DNA of 64,000 nt. Origin: Kushneria konosiri. GTDB taxonomy: Bacteria > Pseudomonadota > Gammaproteobacteria > Pseudomonadales > Halomonadaceae. A program made the translations under genes and the position numbers. The notes under the pieces are model-generated. The model worked only from the letters and a program-made list of their open reading frames with translations. It was not told the origin of the DNA and did no database searches. The stretch is from positions 1,798,001-1,862,000 of the forward strand of contig NZ_CP021323.1 of NCBI RefSeq assembly GCF_002155145.1, written 5' to 3'. Below, one piece after another: positions 52,740 to 62,035 of the stretch (the first letter of the stretch is position 1; every line of letters begins with the position of its first letter).

Positions 52740-54677
52740 CTATTCCAGGTAGGTGTACCCTTCGAGTCCGGCTTCAAGCTCTTCGAGAAACATCTCGCGT
52801 TCCTGACCGGAGACATCGCTGCGCAGGAGCTGGCGCTGGAAGCGGCCCTTGAGACGGTCCGGATCAAAGTTCACGTAGCGCAGCACGTTGGCCACACTGT
52901 CGCCGACGATCGGCGTGCCCAGCTGCCATTGCCCCCGGTCATCAAGGCTGACATCGATGGAGTCTGTATCGCCGAACAGATTGTGCAGATCGCCCAGAAT
53001 TTCCTGATAGGCGCCCACCAGAAACAGCCCCAGCAGGCGCTCATCGCCCGCTTTCCATTCCGGCAGCGGCAGCGTGCTCTCCACGCCCTGACCATCGACA
53101 TAGCGCTCGATACGGCCATCACTGTCGCAGGTGATGTCCTGAATCACGCCGCGCCGTGTTGACGGCTGGTCAAGATTGGACAGCGGCAGCACCGGGAAGA
53201 TCTGATCGATCCCCCAGACGTCCGGCAGGGACTGGAACAGCGAGAAGTTGACGAACAGCTTGTCCGCGAGCTTTTCATCCAGCTCATCGAGAATTTCGCG
53301 GTGGGCACGGTTGCGTCGATCGAGCTTGGCACGCAGGCGCTTGCAGGCGGCCGTGTAGAGGGCTTCGCCCTCGGCGCGCACGCCCAGCGTGGCGCTGCCG
53401 AGCACGAAGCGGTCCTGAATGTCGATCATGGCCTGATAGAGGTCGTGATAGTACTCGACCAGCAGGCGTGGTTCGGCAGGCTCGGCCAGCCAGTCATAGG
53501 TCTGCCACAGCACATCGAGGTGCGTATCGCCCTCATGCTGACCGCGCTCGGGAACGGCCACTTCATGGCGCTCCTCGTCGATCACGTTGGTGATCAGCAC
53601 TGCATGATGGGCGGTCAGCGCCCGGCCGGATTCCGAAATGATGTCCGGGTGCGGAATGTCCATGCTCTGGCACAGCTGAGAAAAGGCACCGACCACGTTG
53701 TTGGCATACTCGGCCATCGAATAGTTGGTCGAGCAGTAGCTGCGTGAGCGGGTGCCTTCATAGTCCACGCCCAGACCGCCGCCGACGTCGACCACGGCGA
53801 CCGGTGCGCCGACATCGCGCAGGCTCTTGTAGAACTGGGTGCACTCGCGCAGACCACGCTGAATGTCACGAATATTGGCGATCTGGGAGCCCAGATGGAA
53901 ATGCACCAGCTGCAGCGCCTCGAGGCGATCATGGCTGCGCAGATGGTCCACGACATGCTGGATCTGGCGTGCCGTCAGACCAAACTTGGACTTGTCGCCG
54001 CCGGTGCTTTCCCAGTTGCCCTTGCCTACGGAGGAAAGCCGCGCGCGCACGCCGATGCGGGGCATGACGCCCAGGTTATCGGCTTCTTCAAGAATCAGTT
54101 CGAGCTCGGCCTGTTTTTCGACCACCAGAAAGACCCGGTGACCCAGCTTTTCGCCCATCAGTGCCAGTCGGACGTATTCGCGGTCCTTGTAGCCGTTACA
54201 GACGATGGTCGAGGTGGTTTCCGATGAGAGTGCCAGCACGGCCAGAAGCTCCGGCTTGCTGCCGGCTTCAAGCCCGACACGACCACGCCCGCGTTCCGGG
54301 GTGGCCAGAAGCTCCTCAACGACACGTCGCTGCTGATTGACCTTGATGGGGTAGACGGCCGTATAGCGGCCCTGGTACTCCAGCTCGTCAATGGCGCGAT
54401 CAAAGGCCTGACACAGCTGCTCGACACGGTCGTGCAGGATGTCGGTAAAACGTACCAGCATCGGCAGACGCAATCCGGCGTCCTGCAGTTTCCCGACCAG
54501 CCCCTTCAGCGGCAGAGCCGGTCCGTTCTGGCCGTCGGCGTCGCCAAACGGGCGCACCACGGCCAGCCCCTGTTCGTTGACATCAAAATAGCCGCTGCCC
54601 CACTGATCGATGTTGTAGGTGCGGCGGGCCTCCGACTGGGCGTGGGCCTGGTCAGTTACGGATGAATCATTGGACAT
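52740..54677 (-). CDS. speA: Biosynthetic arginine decarboxylase
   Basis: 645 residues from the ATG at 54677 with GGAG seven bases upstream. Fold-III PLP decarboxylase: PLP lysine in YTAVYPIKVNQQRRVVEEL near residue 110, LVHFHLGSQIANIRDIQRG near 280, the glycine loop VVDVGGGLGVDYEGTRS near 325, and the substrate-side ITCDSDG with catalytic Cys near 525. It makes agmatine from arginine, first step of putrescine and spermidine synthesis by this route. Mg- and PLP-dependent. No speB is adjacent. Confidence 0.96.
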   Translation of the reverse strand: MSNDSSVTDQAHAQSEARRTYNIDQWGSGYFDVNEQGLAVVRPFGDADGQNGPALPLKGLVGKLQDAGLRLPMLVRFTDILHDRVEQLCQAFDRAIDELEYQGRYTAVYPIKVNQQRRVVEELLATPERGRGRVGLEAGSKPELLAVLALSSETTSTIVCNGYKDREYVRLALMGEKLGHRVFLVVEKQAELELILEEADNLGVMPRIGVRARLSSVGKGNWESTGGDKSKFGLTARQIQHVVDHLRSHDRLEALQLVHFHLGSQIANIRDIQRGLRECTQFYKSLRDVGAPVAVVDVGGGLGVDYEGTRSRSYCSTNYSMAEYANNVVGAFSQLCQSMDIPHPDIISESGRALTAHHAVLITNVIDEERHEVAVPERGQHEGDTHLDVLWQTYDWLAEPAEPRLLVEYYHDLYQAMIDIQDRFVLGSATLGVRAEGEALYTAACKRLRAKLDRRNRAHREILDELDEKLADKLFVNFSLFQSLPDVWGIDQIFPVLPLSNLDQPSTRRGVIQDITCDSDGRIERYVDGQGVESTLPLPEWKAGDERLLGLFLVGAYQEILGDLHNLFGDTDSIDVSLDDRGQWQLGTPIVGDSVANVLRYVNFDPDRLKGRFQRQLLRSDVSGQEREMFLEELEAGLEGYTYLE

Positions 54678-54816
54678 GGGCGGGCTCCGGTCAGAATTGG
54701 CCGCAAACGACATTGTGAAGGTAAGGTAGCGACATAAGGAAAAGGCAGCAAATGGCTGTCCCCGGATCATTTTAGCGCTTTTGCGCCATGGGGGGCAGTC
54801 AGGTCCGAAAGGGCGC

Positions 54817-55824
54817 TCAGGCGGTTTTCGTCATGGGGACGACCTGACGGACAGGCAGCCATTGCTGATGATCCAGACACCACTGCGCCAGATGCTGCAC
54901 CCCGGTGGCCAGCGGCATGGTGGGTCGATAGTCGATGACGGCTTCCAGTTTCGACGTGTCTGCCCAGGTGCGCGTGACATCGCCCTCCTGCATGGGTAGC
55001 CACTCGCGCGGCGCCTGCTGCCCCAGCGCCTCTTCAAGCCAGGTGATAAAGTCCATCAGGGCCGTGGGCTCGCCCCGCCCGATATTGAAGACCTGATGAC
55101 GACCGGTTTCGCCGCTTTCGCCATGAACATTGATCAGGCGTACCACGGACTCGATGATGTCACCGACCCAGGTGAAATCCCGCGCCATCTGACCATGATT
55201 GAAGATCTGAAGCGGCTGGTGGTTCATGATGCTGCCGGCAAACAGCATGGGGGCCATGTCCGGTCGGCCCCAGGGGCCATACACCGTGAAAAAGCGCAGG
55301 CCGGTCAGGGACATGCCATAGAGGCTGGCATAGCTGTCGGCCATGAGCTCGTTGGCTCGCTTGGTGGCAGCATACAGGGAAACGGGATGGTCGACCGGGT
55401 CCCTTTCGTTGAAGACCTCACGGCTTGAGTGTCCGTACACCGAGCTTGAAGAGGCGTAGTAGAGATGTTGAATGCCATGCTGCCGGCAGGCTTCGAGCAC
55501 ATTGAGAAAACCGGTCAGGTTGCTCTGCCCATACACATGCGGATGGGTGACGCTGTAGCGCACGCCGGCCTGGGCGGCCAGATGAACGACATGCGTGAAC
55601 CCTTCGCGCCTGAAAAGGGCATCTACCGCGTCACGGTCACTGACGTCCAGCAACCGGCAATCCCTGATGTCCAGCGCTTCAAGACGCGCGCGCTTGTAGT
55701 CCACGCTGTAATAGTCCGAAAAATTATCGACACCGACCGTCGTTACGCCGTCTTCCGTGAGTCGCTTTGTCAGCCATGCACCAATGAAGCCGGCGGCACC
55801 TGTTACCAATACTTTTCTGTTCAT
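54817..55824 (-). CDS. UDP-glucuronate 4-epimerase-like (extended SDR)
   Basis: 335 residues from the ATG at 55824 with GGAG five bases upstream. Rossmann motif VTGAAGFIGAWL at 8-19; HLAAQAGVRYSV near 85; active-site YASSSSVYG and YAATKRANE (catalytic Tyr-Lys); LRFFTVYGPWGRPDMAP. The GVRYS and TVYGPWGRPDMA blocks are typical of UDP-GlcA 4-epimerases (LpsL, CapI/GAE), which make UDP-galacturonic acid. Last gene of a five-gene operon with two GT39 transferases; ATGA overlap with the preceding gene. Confidence 0.87.
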   Translation of the reverse strand: MNRKVLVTGAAGFIGAWLTKRLTEDGVTTVGVDNFSDYYSVDYKRARLEALDIRDCRLLDVSDRDAVDALFRREGFTHVVHLAAQAGVRYSVTHPHVYGQSNLTGFLNVLEACRQHGIQHLYYASSSSVYGHSSREVFNERDPVDHPVSLYAATKRANELMADSYASLYGMSLTGLRFFTVYGPWGRPDMAPMLFAGSIMNHQPLQIFNHGQMARDFTWVGDIIESVVRLINVHGESGETGRHQVFNIGRGEPTALMDFITWLEEALGQQAPREWLPMQEGDVTRTWADTSKLEAVIDYRPTMPLATGVQHLAQWCLDHQQWLPVRQVVPMTKTA

Positions 55825-57446
55825 AAGGGCTCCGGGCAGAGATAGAAGGGCGTTGCGATCTGCATTGCCGATACCGGTATGACCATCAGCGTGCGGGAAC
55901 GCCATGGAAAGCGGTGTGCCAGCGCCGGCACATGAAGCGAGGGCAGTTGCCGACTGTCGCCAATGACCCAGCCATCAGAATGGTTTTGTCGCCAGTGACA
56001 CAAATCAGGCAGATCCGAGTCAATGATCTGCAACGGGGTGGTCAGGCGGCCGGCAAACTGGAAGCTGGCCTGATAGTTGTTGCCATACCAGACCACCGGA
56101 TAACCCTGGCTCTCCAGACGGGACAAGAGCGCTCCAGGGCGCTGGGTATCCATACTTGGCCACAGGGGGGACATCATGACCGTAAGCATCAACGTCAGGC
56201 TTGCCGTGCCAATCATGGCCAGTAACGTTGCAGCCGCTCGTGTCTGGAGGCGTACCACGGCGGCGGCAGCCGCGAGTACCCATAAAAGCCAGACACCATG
56301 GAGGGAAAACATCCCGGCCAGCTGGTCGCTGCCGACCATTTTCACAACCAGAGCGAGGGCGCCGGTGGCGAACAGGGCGATCGCCGGCACTCTCAGGGTG
56401 TGACGCCGTTCGGGAGCAGGGCGTATCAGCGCCTCGGCAATGAGCAGGGCAAGCGGAGGCAGGATGGGCATCAGGTAGTGCACCTGTTTGCCACTGACCA
56501 GGGAAAACAGGACCAGTGGCGCCAGTGCCCAGCACCAGAGCAATCGGCGTGCCCTGCGCGGCGCGGCATAGGAATCCCAGCGCCAGAGTTGCAGTGCCGG
56601 CAGCCACAGTGACCAGGGCAGTAACAACACCGGCAGCATGGGGAGATACCACCAGAAGGGGCGGGCGTGATCGGCCACCTGCTCCAGTCGGTCGACGCTC
56701 TGGTGCCACAGGAGATTACTGGCATAGGCATCGCCGCCGACCCGGGCCGAACTCAGGGCCCAGCCAAGCAGTATCAAAAGGGCCGCGCCAGTGGCCAGCC
56801 AGAACATGAGCGGGCGGCGTTCACCTTTCGGCCGTTCGCTCCAAAGCGGCAGGGTCACAGGAATCGGCAGCCAGCTCAGCAGCACCGCCGGTCCCTTGGC
56901 GAGCAGCGCCAGTCCCAGCCACAGGGTGACACTAGGGGCTCGCCTTCGCAGGGCAGCCTGGCCGGTCAGGGCGGCCACGGCGCCCAGCAGGCAGGTGGTC
57001 AGAAGCACATCGAACATCAATGTGGCGCTATAGAGCCACCACATCAGCATCGACATCAATACCAGCAGAGCCATTCGCGCTGTTCGAGCGTCATAGCCGA
57101 GGTTCAATGCGATACGTCGCAGTTGAAAAAGCCCCAGCAGCGATGCCAGCGGCATGATCAGGCGTGGCCACCAGTCGTTGACGCCAAACATGCCCCAGCC
57201 CAGATTGATCAGCCAGAACAGCAGCGGTGGCTTGTCGGCATAGGGCGTGCCGTTCATGTGCGCGACCCACCACTGATTGCCTTGCCACATCTCCCAGGCC
57301 ACCGAGATATAGCGCGTCTCATCGATCGGCATGATCGGGCGCAGCTGAAAACTCACTACGCCGGCCAGCCAGATCAGCAAAAGCGCCCCCCACTGCAGGC
57401 CCGGGCGATCAATCAGCCGCTCAGAATGCCGGTCCGATCCGTTCAT
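55821..57446 (-). CDS. ArnT-like GT39 lipid-linked glycosyltransferase (second of two)
   Basis: 541 residues, about 12 helices. GT39/PMT_2 features: the first periplasmic loop MPIDETRYISVAWEM with the essential acidic pair, YADKPPLLFWLINLG near residue 70, and a hydrophobic LVSGKQVHYLMPILPPLAL region. A periplasmic C-terminal part of about 100 residues follows. ArnT and the Rgt galacturonosyltransferases use undecaprenyl- or dodecaprenyl-phosphate sugars as donors on the periplasmic face and modify lipid A or core. Coupled to both neighbours by ATGA overlaps. Confidence 0.85.
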   Translation of the reverse strand: MNGSDRHSERLIDRPGLQWGALLLIWLAGVVSFQLRPIMPIDETRYISVAWEMWQGNQWWVAHMNGTPYADKPPLLFWLINLGWGMFGVNDWWPRLIMPLASLLGLFQLRRIALNLGYDARTARMALLVLMSMLMWWLYSATLMFDVLLTTCLLGAVAALTGQAALRRRAPSVTLWLGLALLAKGPAVLLSWLPIPVTLPLWSERPKGERRPLMFWLATGAALLILLGWALSSARVGGDAYASNLLWHQSVDRLEQVADHARPFWWYLPMLPVLLLPWSLWLPALQLWRWDSYAAPRRARRLLWCWALAPLVLFSLVSGKQVHYLMPILPPLALLIAEALIRPAPERRHTLRVPAIALFATGALALVVKMVGSDQLAGMFSLHGVWLLWVLAAAAAVVRLQTRAAATLLAMIGTASLTLMLTVMMSPLWPSMDTQRPGALLSRLESQGYPVVWYGNNYQASFQFAGRLTTPLQIIDSDLPDLCHWRQNHSDGWVIGDSRQLPSLHVPALAHRFPWRSRTLMVIPVSAMQIATPFYLCPEPL

Positions 57447-59215
57447 GGCATCGAGTCGGCGCCGGAAGACGCACTGTCATGATGCCAGGTGGTCGGGGCC
57501 TGATAGAGTGGCGCTGCATGCTCATCACCCGCGCACTGTGCCACGCTGTCGGCGCGCAGAAGCTGCCAATCCGCGTCGCCGCGCTCCTTCACAGGTGTCA
57601 GGGTGCTGCGATCAACGCAGGCCTTGTCCTTGAGCTCATTGTTTTGCACCAGTGCCCAGCGCGTCTCGGGCGCTTCTTCAAGCCATGCGGTCATGCGTAC
57701 AAACTGATCATCCGCCGGCGTGCCATCGCCGAACTGCACGATGGGCTGCTGCGCCTGCAAAACGTTTTCTTCATCAAAATCGATCAGTGCCAGGGGCTGG
57801 TGGTGGGTGGTCATGGCGACCTCCGCCATCAGTGCACTGCGCGAGCGATGATCATCCATGACCTCATAGCCCCAGCTGGCCCAGAGTATCCAGAACATCG
57901 CAAGCCACAGTCCAAGCGCTGCCAGACCACGCCGTGGCGGAAGCCGCCAGGCGATCAGGGCGGTCAGCGCCCCGATGCTCAGCCACCATCCCCAGGGATT
58001 GATGATGAAGTCATCGCCAAGGGTCTTGCTGTCGAGCAGGCCGACAGCCAGGAGCAGGCCGACAACACCGATGACGCCCCCCAGAGCCACCGCCAGTCCC
58101 CAGGCGAGCCGATTGAGTCCGGGGCGTCGGATCAGGCCCGGTAGCGCCGGCGCCAGCGCCAGCACGAACATCGACATGCCCGGCGTCATGTAGACGCCAC
58201 GCTTGCCGGGACTCATGGAGAAAAACAGCACCATCAGGATGACCCAGGACAGCGGCAGCCAGAGGCGGATATCGCCGCGTCGCAAACGGCGCCACCAGTG
58301 AGGCGCAACCCAGGGCAGGGCCAGCACGCCGGGCAGCCAGGCCCAGGGCAACACTTCAAGCACGTAGTAATAAAAGGGCTTCAGGTGGTGCCAGGCGTCG
58401 GCGTAGCGCTCGCCGGTCTGACGAAAGAGAATATTGTCGCGATAGGCCGCCAGCGCCGGGTCACCGCTGAAACTGGTGTAGAGCACCATGGGGATGACCC
58501 AGCAGGCAATGGCGGCCAGCACAAGCCCCAGACCGATCAGCAGCTGGCGCAGGGTCAGCGGCACAATGCGGTGGACACTGTTGGAGTATCGGCGCTGATA
58601 CCAGAACAGTCCGAACCAGACCGGCAACAGCAGCAGCGGCAAAAAGCCGACGCCCTTGGTAATCACGCCCAGTCCCATGGAGACGCAGCCTGCATACCAC
58701 CAGCCCGGTGCCGGGCCGAGCAGGGCATGACGCAGCGCCCCGTAAAGCCCCAGCGTGATGAATCCCGTGACCAGCATGTCGATCTGAGCCGTGCGCGCCT
58801 GCAGGGTGAACTGCGCGGTCAGCAACAGCGTCAGGCCGGCCAGCCACGCGATGCGGGGGCCATAAAGACGGCGGGTCAGGTCAGTGGTCAGGCCGAGGGT
58901 CGTCAGCGCGCCCAGCAGGGACGGCAGCATGAAGGCCACCTTGACGCTGCCGGTGACCAGAATGCCCAGCGCGATCAGCCACATGAAGATCGGTGGCTTG
59001 TCCGGATAAAGCTCGCCGGCCCGATGGGGAATCAACCACTGATGGGTCGTGATCATCTCCTGGGCGATCAGGGCAAAGCGCGGCTCATCGGCCGGCCATG
59101 GCCAGCGCCAGCCAATCCCGAGGCCCAGAAAGACCAGCGCGATGACCAGCAGTGACAGTACCGGTGCATTGATCAGCCCTCGCTGCAGCCCCCGGGCAAC
59201 GCGTGTCTTCGTCAT
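57443..59215 (-). CDS. ArnT-like GT39 lipid-linked glycosyltransferase (first of two)
   Basis: 590 residues, about 12 helices. The first periplasmic loop has WPADEPRFALIAQEMI with the catalytic-type acidic pair, then YPDKPPIFMWLIALG near residue 70 and SMSPGKRGVYMTPGM near 330. The C-terminal periplasmic part (about 160 residues) differs from that of its neighbour, suggesting that the two enzymes modify different positions or acceptors. ATGA overlaps on both sides put it in one coupled operon with the epimerase and the LAB_N protein. Confidence 0.85.
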   Translation of the reverse strand: MTKTRVARGLQRGLINAPVLSLLVIALVFLGLGIGWRWPWPADEPRFALIAQEMITTHQWLIPHRAGELYPDKPPIFMWLIALGILVTGSVKVAFMLPSLLGALTTLGLTTDLTRRLYGPRIAWLAGLTLLLTAQFTLQARTAQIDMLVTGFITLGLYGALRHALLGPAPGWWYAGCVSMGLGVITKGVGFLPLLLLPVWFGLFWYQRRYSNSVHRIVPLTLRQLLIGLGLVLAAIACWVIPMVLYTSFSGDPALAAYRDNILFRQTGERYADAWHHLKPFYYYVLEVLPWAWLPGVLALPWVAPHWWRRLRRGDIRLWLPLSWVILMVLFFSMSPGKRGVYMTPGMSMFVLALAPALPGLIRRPGLNRLAWGLAVALGGVIGVVGLLLAVGLLDSKTLGDDFIINPWGWWLSIGALTALIAWRLPPRRGLAALGLWLAMFWILWASWGYEVMDDHRSRSALMAEVAMTTHHQPLALIDFDEENVLQAQQPIVQFGDGTPADDQFVRMTAWLEEAPETRWALVQNNELKDKACVDRSTLTPVKERGDADWQLLRADSVAQCAGDEHAAPLYQAPTTWHHDSASSGADSMP

Positions 59216-59529
59216 GCCTTTTCCACCCCTTGATCCGTGGTGTCAGCAGGCACTGCCTGTCGAGCCTGGCGCTTTTCCTTCTGGATCAGCATCAGGTTGC
59301 GTACATAGATGAAAAGGCCGGAGCCCTGACCGATGATAAAGACCGGGTCACGTCGATAGATGGCGTACATCAGCAGGATCAGGCCGCCCCCGATGCTGAG
59401 ATACCAGAAAAGATGCGGCACGATACTGCGCCTAGCGCGTTCACTGGCCAGCCATTGCACGATAAAGCGCGCCGAGAACAGGGCCTGACCGAGCAGGCCG
59501 ATCGTGATCCAGAGGGCTGCACTATCCAT
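59212..59529 (-). CDS. LAB_N (lipid A biosynthesis N-terminal domain) small membrane protein
   Basis: 105 residues. LWITIGLLGQALFSARFIVQWLASERARRSIVPHLFWYLSIGGGLILLMYAIYRRDPVFIIGQ across residues 6-70 is the LAB_N domain, normally fused to or neighbouring lipid A glycosyltransferases. Three helices. As far as I recall the domain is related to PQ-loop/SWEET-like transporters, so a role as flippase or partner for the lipid-linked sugar is possible. Five bases after the GT2 gene, ATGA overlap with the GT39 gene. Confidence 0.88.
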   Translation of the reverse strand: MDSAALWITIGLLGQALFSARFIVQWLASERARRSIVPHLFWYLSIGGGLILLMYAIYRRDPVFIIGQGSGLFIYVRNLMLIQKEKRQARQAVPADTTDQGVEKA

Positions 59530-59534
59530 GGGCT

Positions 59535-60302
59535 TCAGGGCTCCTGACGAGAGTGGAGATCCTTGTCGACGTCTATCCCGGCATGCAGATCAAGAGGCGC
59601 CGGCAATCTGGAGCGATGCGCCAGCCACATGACCCCGCCAAGGTCCAGCAGCCCGGCCATCAGTCGATCCAGGGTGCCGTAGTTGGAGCTTCCGGCCTGG
59701 CGGGCACGGTGATTGACCGGCCAGGAAAGGGTCGTGCCGCCCTGGGCGCGTATCAGCGCCGGCAAAAAGCGGTGCATGTGGTTGAAGTAGGGCAGCCGCA
59801 GAAAGGCCTCGCGCTCAAAGATCTTGATGCCACAGCCGGTATCAGGGGTGTCATCCTTCAAAAGACGCGAGCGCACGGCATTGGCGATACGCGAGGAGAG
59901 GCGCTTGATTTCGCTGTCGTTGCGCTTGTGGCGATAGCCGGCCAGCAGCGTGATGTCTCTTTTTTGAACGCGCTCGAACATGGCAGGCAGGTCGGCCGGA
60001 TCATTCTGGCCATCCCCGTCCAGTGTGGCCAGCCATGTCCCGCGGGCCTGCCATGCGGCCTGCCAGATGGAGGTGCTTTGTCCGGCGCTGTACTGATGGT
60101 GATAGACCCGAAGACGCTCGTCACGGGCGGCATACGCTGTCAGGACCTGCAGACTGTTATCGCTTGAGCCGTCGTTGACCACAAGCATTTCGAATTTGAT
60201 GCCGGCGCCGTCAAGCGCTGTGCATACCTCATCAAGCAAGTGGGGCAGGTTGTCGGCTTCGTTGCGTGCCGGAATCAGGACAGACAGGGGGAGATCAGTC
60301 AT
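59535..60302 (-). CDS. GT2 polyprenyl-phosphate sugar synthase (DPM/ArnC/RgtE-like)
   Basis: 255 residues from the ATG at 60302, without a clear ribosome site. DPM-type GT2 features: SVLIPARNEADNLPHLLDEV, VVNDGSSDNSL, LDGDGQNDPADLPAMFERV (metal and substrate residues) and NHRARQAGSSNYG, the typical R-x-x-G-x-S-x-Y/F block. No clear membrane helices, so it is a soluble or peripheral form. It should load a sugar from UDP-sugar onto undecaprenyl phosphate; with the epimerase, UDP-GalA is the best guess. First gene of the five-gene operon. Confidence 0.87.
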   Translation of the reverse strand: MTDLPLSVLIPARNEADNLPHLLDEVCTALDGAGIKFEMLVVNDGSSDNSLQVLTAYAARDERLRVYHHQYSAGQSTSIWQAAWQARGTWLATLDGDGQNDPADLPAMFERVQKRDITLLAGYRHKRNDSEIKRLSSRIANAVRSRLLKDDTPDTGCGIKIFEREAFLRLPYFNHMHRFLPALIRAQGGTTLSWPVNHRARQAGSSNYGTLDRLMAGLLDLGGVMWLAHRSRLPAPLDLHAGIDVDKDLHSRQEP

Positions 60303-60341
60303 AGGAAGGCTGGGCCAGTCGCGGTCATGTAAAGTCAAGAA

Positions 60342-60371
60342 ATTATACGGCAGTGGTTTTCAAGTTAAATT
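60342..60371 (-). promoter_or_regulatory. Promoter of the GT2-LAB_N-GT39-GT39-epimerase operon
   Basis: On the minus strand a perfect -10 TATAAT (60342-60347) lies 40 bases before the GT2 start. Sixteen bases upstream is a weak -35 TTTAAC. The surroundings are unusually AT-rich (60335-60385). Confidence 0.6.
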
Positions 60372-60474
60372 AAGCAATTATTAGTCTTGCCGTCATGATG
60401 AAAAGTTCAGTCATGAAGGCACAGAGCGCCGTATGAGGCCGTTGAGGCAGGGTTGGGGAGAGTAACAGAGAAAA

Positions 60475-60516
60475 ATGAGCCCTTTAGTGCAACGAGCAAA
60501 AAGTATTAGGGCTCAT
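60475..60516 (-). terminator. Terminator of thrB
   Basis: ATGAGCCCT (60475-60483) and AGGGCTCAT (60508-60516) form a 9-bp stem with a long 24-base loop; on the minus strand five T follow. Confidence 0.6.
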
Positions 60517-60577
60517 CAGAGACGGGGCAGGAACGTGTTACAGGCGCCGCCGACATCTGACCGGGGCGCCATGGGGA

Positions 60578-61522
60578 TCAGGGCAGGGGCGCTGGGGGAT
60601 GATCGATGCGTGCCTTCAGGATCTGGCGATACTGGGCGGGGTCCTTGGGCGTAAGCGCGTGCGCCGGTGGGTCGACATAGACTACCAGAAGCCGCGACAG
60701 CCAATAGCGCAGTGCCGTCAGCTCCAGCATCGTGGGCCAGACCCGGCGCTCCTCGTCGGTGAAGGCACGTTCATGGGCATAGGCATTGATGATGGCCTCA
60801 TAGCGCTCGGGGATAAGCGCGCCGTCATCGTCGCTGCACCAGTCGTTGATGACAATGGCCAGATCAAACAGCAGATCCCCGGTGCAGCCGTTATAAAAGT
60901 CGATCACCCCGGAGAGCCGGTCACCCTCGTAGAGGGTGTTGTCACGAAAAAGGTCGCCATGGAGCGCCCCCTGGGGCAGCACCACCTGTCTCAGACGACT
61001 GTCCAGTGTATCGATGCGATCACGAATCAGGGTCTGGTCGTCCGGGCCCAGATAGCTCATGACCCTTGAATGTACGGCATGTACCCAGCGAAGGTCGCGT
61101 GGATTGGGTCGGCTGCCCTGAAACCCCTGCGAGATGCGATGCATCTGACCCAGTACCCGGCCGATGGCGGCACACTGGACAACCCCGGGCTGCTCGGGAT
61201 GGCGTCCGGCAAGGCGTGGAAACAAGAGGGCGGGACGGTCGGCCAGACGCTGAAGCGCCACACCGGTACGGTCAAACAGCGGTCCCGGTACTGGCAGCTG
61301 ATGTTGATCAAGCCAGGCCAGCAGGTCGACAAAAAAGGGCAGCTCCTCCTGTTCGCCCTGCTCGAACAGGGTCAGCACCAGTACTTCCCGGTCGGTGGTG
61401 ACAAAAAAGGTGCTGTTTTCCGTACCGCCGGCCACACCCTCGACGGCCAGCAGATTGCCGACATCGTAGCGTTCTAGAAAATGTGCGACCTGCTCATCGC
61501 TTAAGGGGGTAAAAACCGCCAT
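60578..61522 (-). CDS. thrB: Homoserine kinase, aminoglycoside-phosphotransferase-fold type
   Basis: 314 residues. N-terminal MAVFTPLSDEQVAHFLERYDVG, GGTENSTFFVTT, the catalytic loop GALHGDLFRDNTLYEGD and metal-binding GVIDFYNGCTGDLLFDLAI match the APH-fold ThrB found in Pseudomonas and relatives, not the GHMP-fold ThrB of E. coli. It phosphorylates homoserine for threonine synthesis. The order thrB - DUF2782 - polA as in Pseudomonas supports the call. Confidence 0.92.
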   Translation of the reverse strand: MAVFTPLSDEQVAHFLERYDVGNLLAVEGVAGGTENSTFFVTTDREVLVLTLFEQGEQEELPFFVDLLAWLDQHQLPVPGPLFDRTGVALQRLADRPALLFPRLAGRHPEQPGVVQCAAIGRVLGQMHRISQGFQGSRPNPRDLRWVHAVHSRVMSYLGPDDQTLIRDRIDTLDSRLRQVVLPQGALHGDLFRDNTLYEGDRLSGVIDFYNGCTGDLLFDLAIVINDWCSDDDGALIPERYEAIINAYAHERAFTDEERRVWPTMLELTALRYWLSRLLVVYVDPPAHALTPKDPAQYRQILKARIDHPPAPLP

Positions 61523-61747
61523 GTTGCTCCTGGCGCACTGCGGAGGCGCTCATCGTGCTGGGTAACCAATACCGCGACCAGTGCCGGTCGACGGCCGTGA
61601 CGTGTTCGGGCGCGGCATGCCGGAACGCACCGCACCCCGGCGTGGCCTGACATCGCGCCGCGCGGAGTCTATCACCGAAAGGGCATATTCTGCCCACCGT
61701 ATGTCCCATGGCAGTACTGACGCTCTCGGTGCCAATACCATTGAAAG

Positions 61748-62035
61748 CTATTGCGACTGTTTTTGAGTCCAGGATGGTGGCCTGATCTCGGTATCCGCGG
61801 GCTGACGGCGAAAATTGCCGTCGCCATCGGCGTCTACAAGCACCGTGCGCTGATCGCCTTCAATGATTTCGATGGCGTAGAGCCTTCCCTCGAGGCGGTA
61901 TTCATGCACGAGGCGATCACCTTGCTGCTGGGTGGTGACCTGACCCTGGGAGGCGGCCAGTGCCACAGGGCTGAGGGTAGCCAGCGCCAGCAGTGCTGAC
62001 GCTGCCAGGACAGGCAGAATCCGTCCAATGGTCAT
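61748..62035 (-). CDS. DUF2782 family secreted protein
   Basis: 95 residues from the ATG at 62035, GGAG six bases upstream. Signal peptide to about residue 28 (SPVALAASQG), then GDRLVHEYRLEGRLYAIEIIEGDQRTVLVDADGDGNF (split about residues 39-75), typical of DUF2782, a periplasmic family of unknown role found next to polA in many gammaproteobacteria. Divergent from polA and 225 bp upstream of thrB, so possibly cotranscribed with thrB. Confidence 0.85.
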   Translation of the reverse strand: MTIGRILPVLAASALLALATLSPVALAASQGQVTTQQQGDRLVHEYRLEGRLYAIEIIEGDQRTVLVDADGDGNFRRQPADTEIRPPSWTQKQSQ

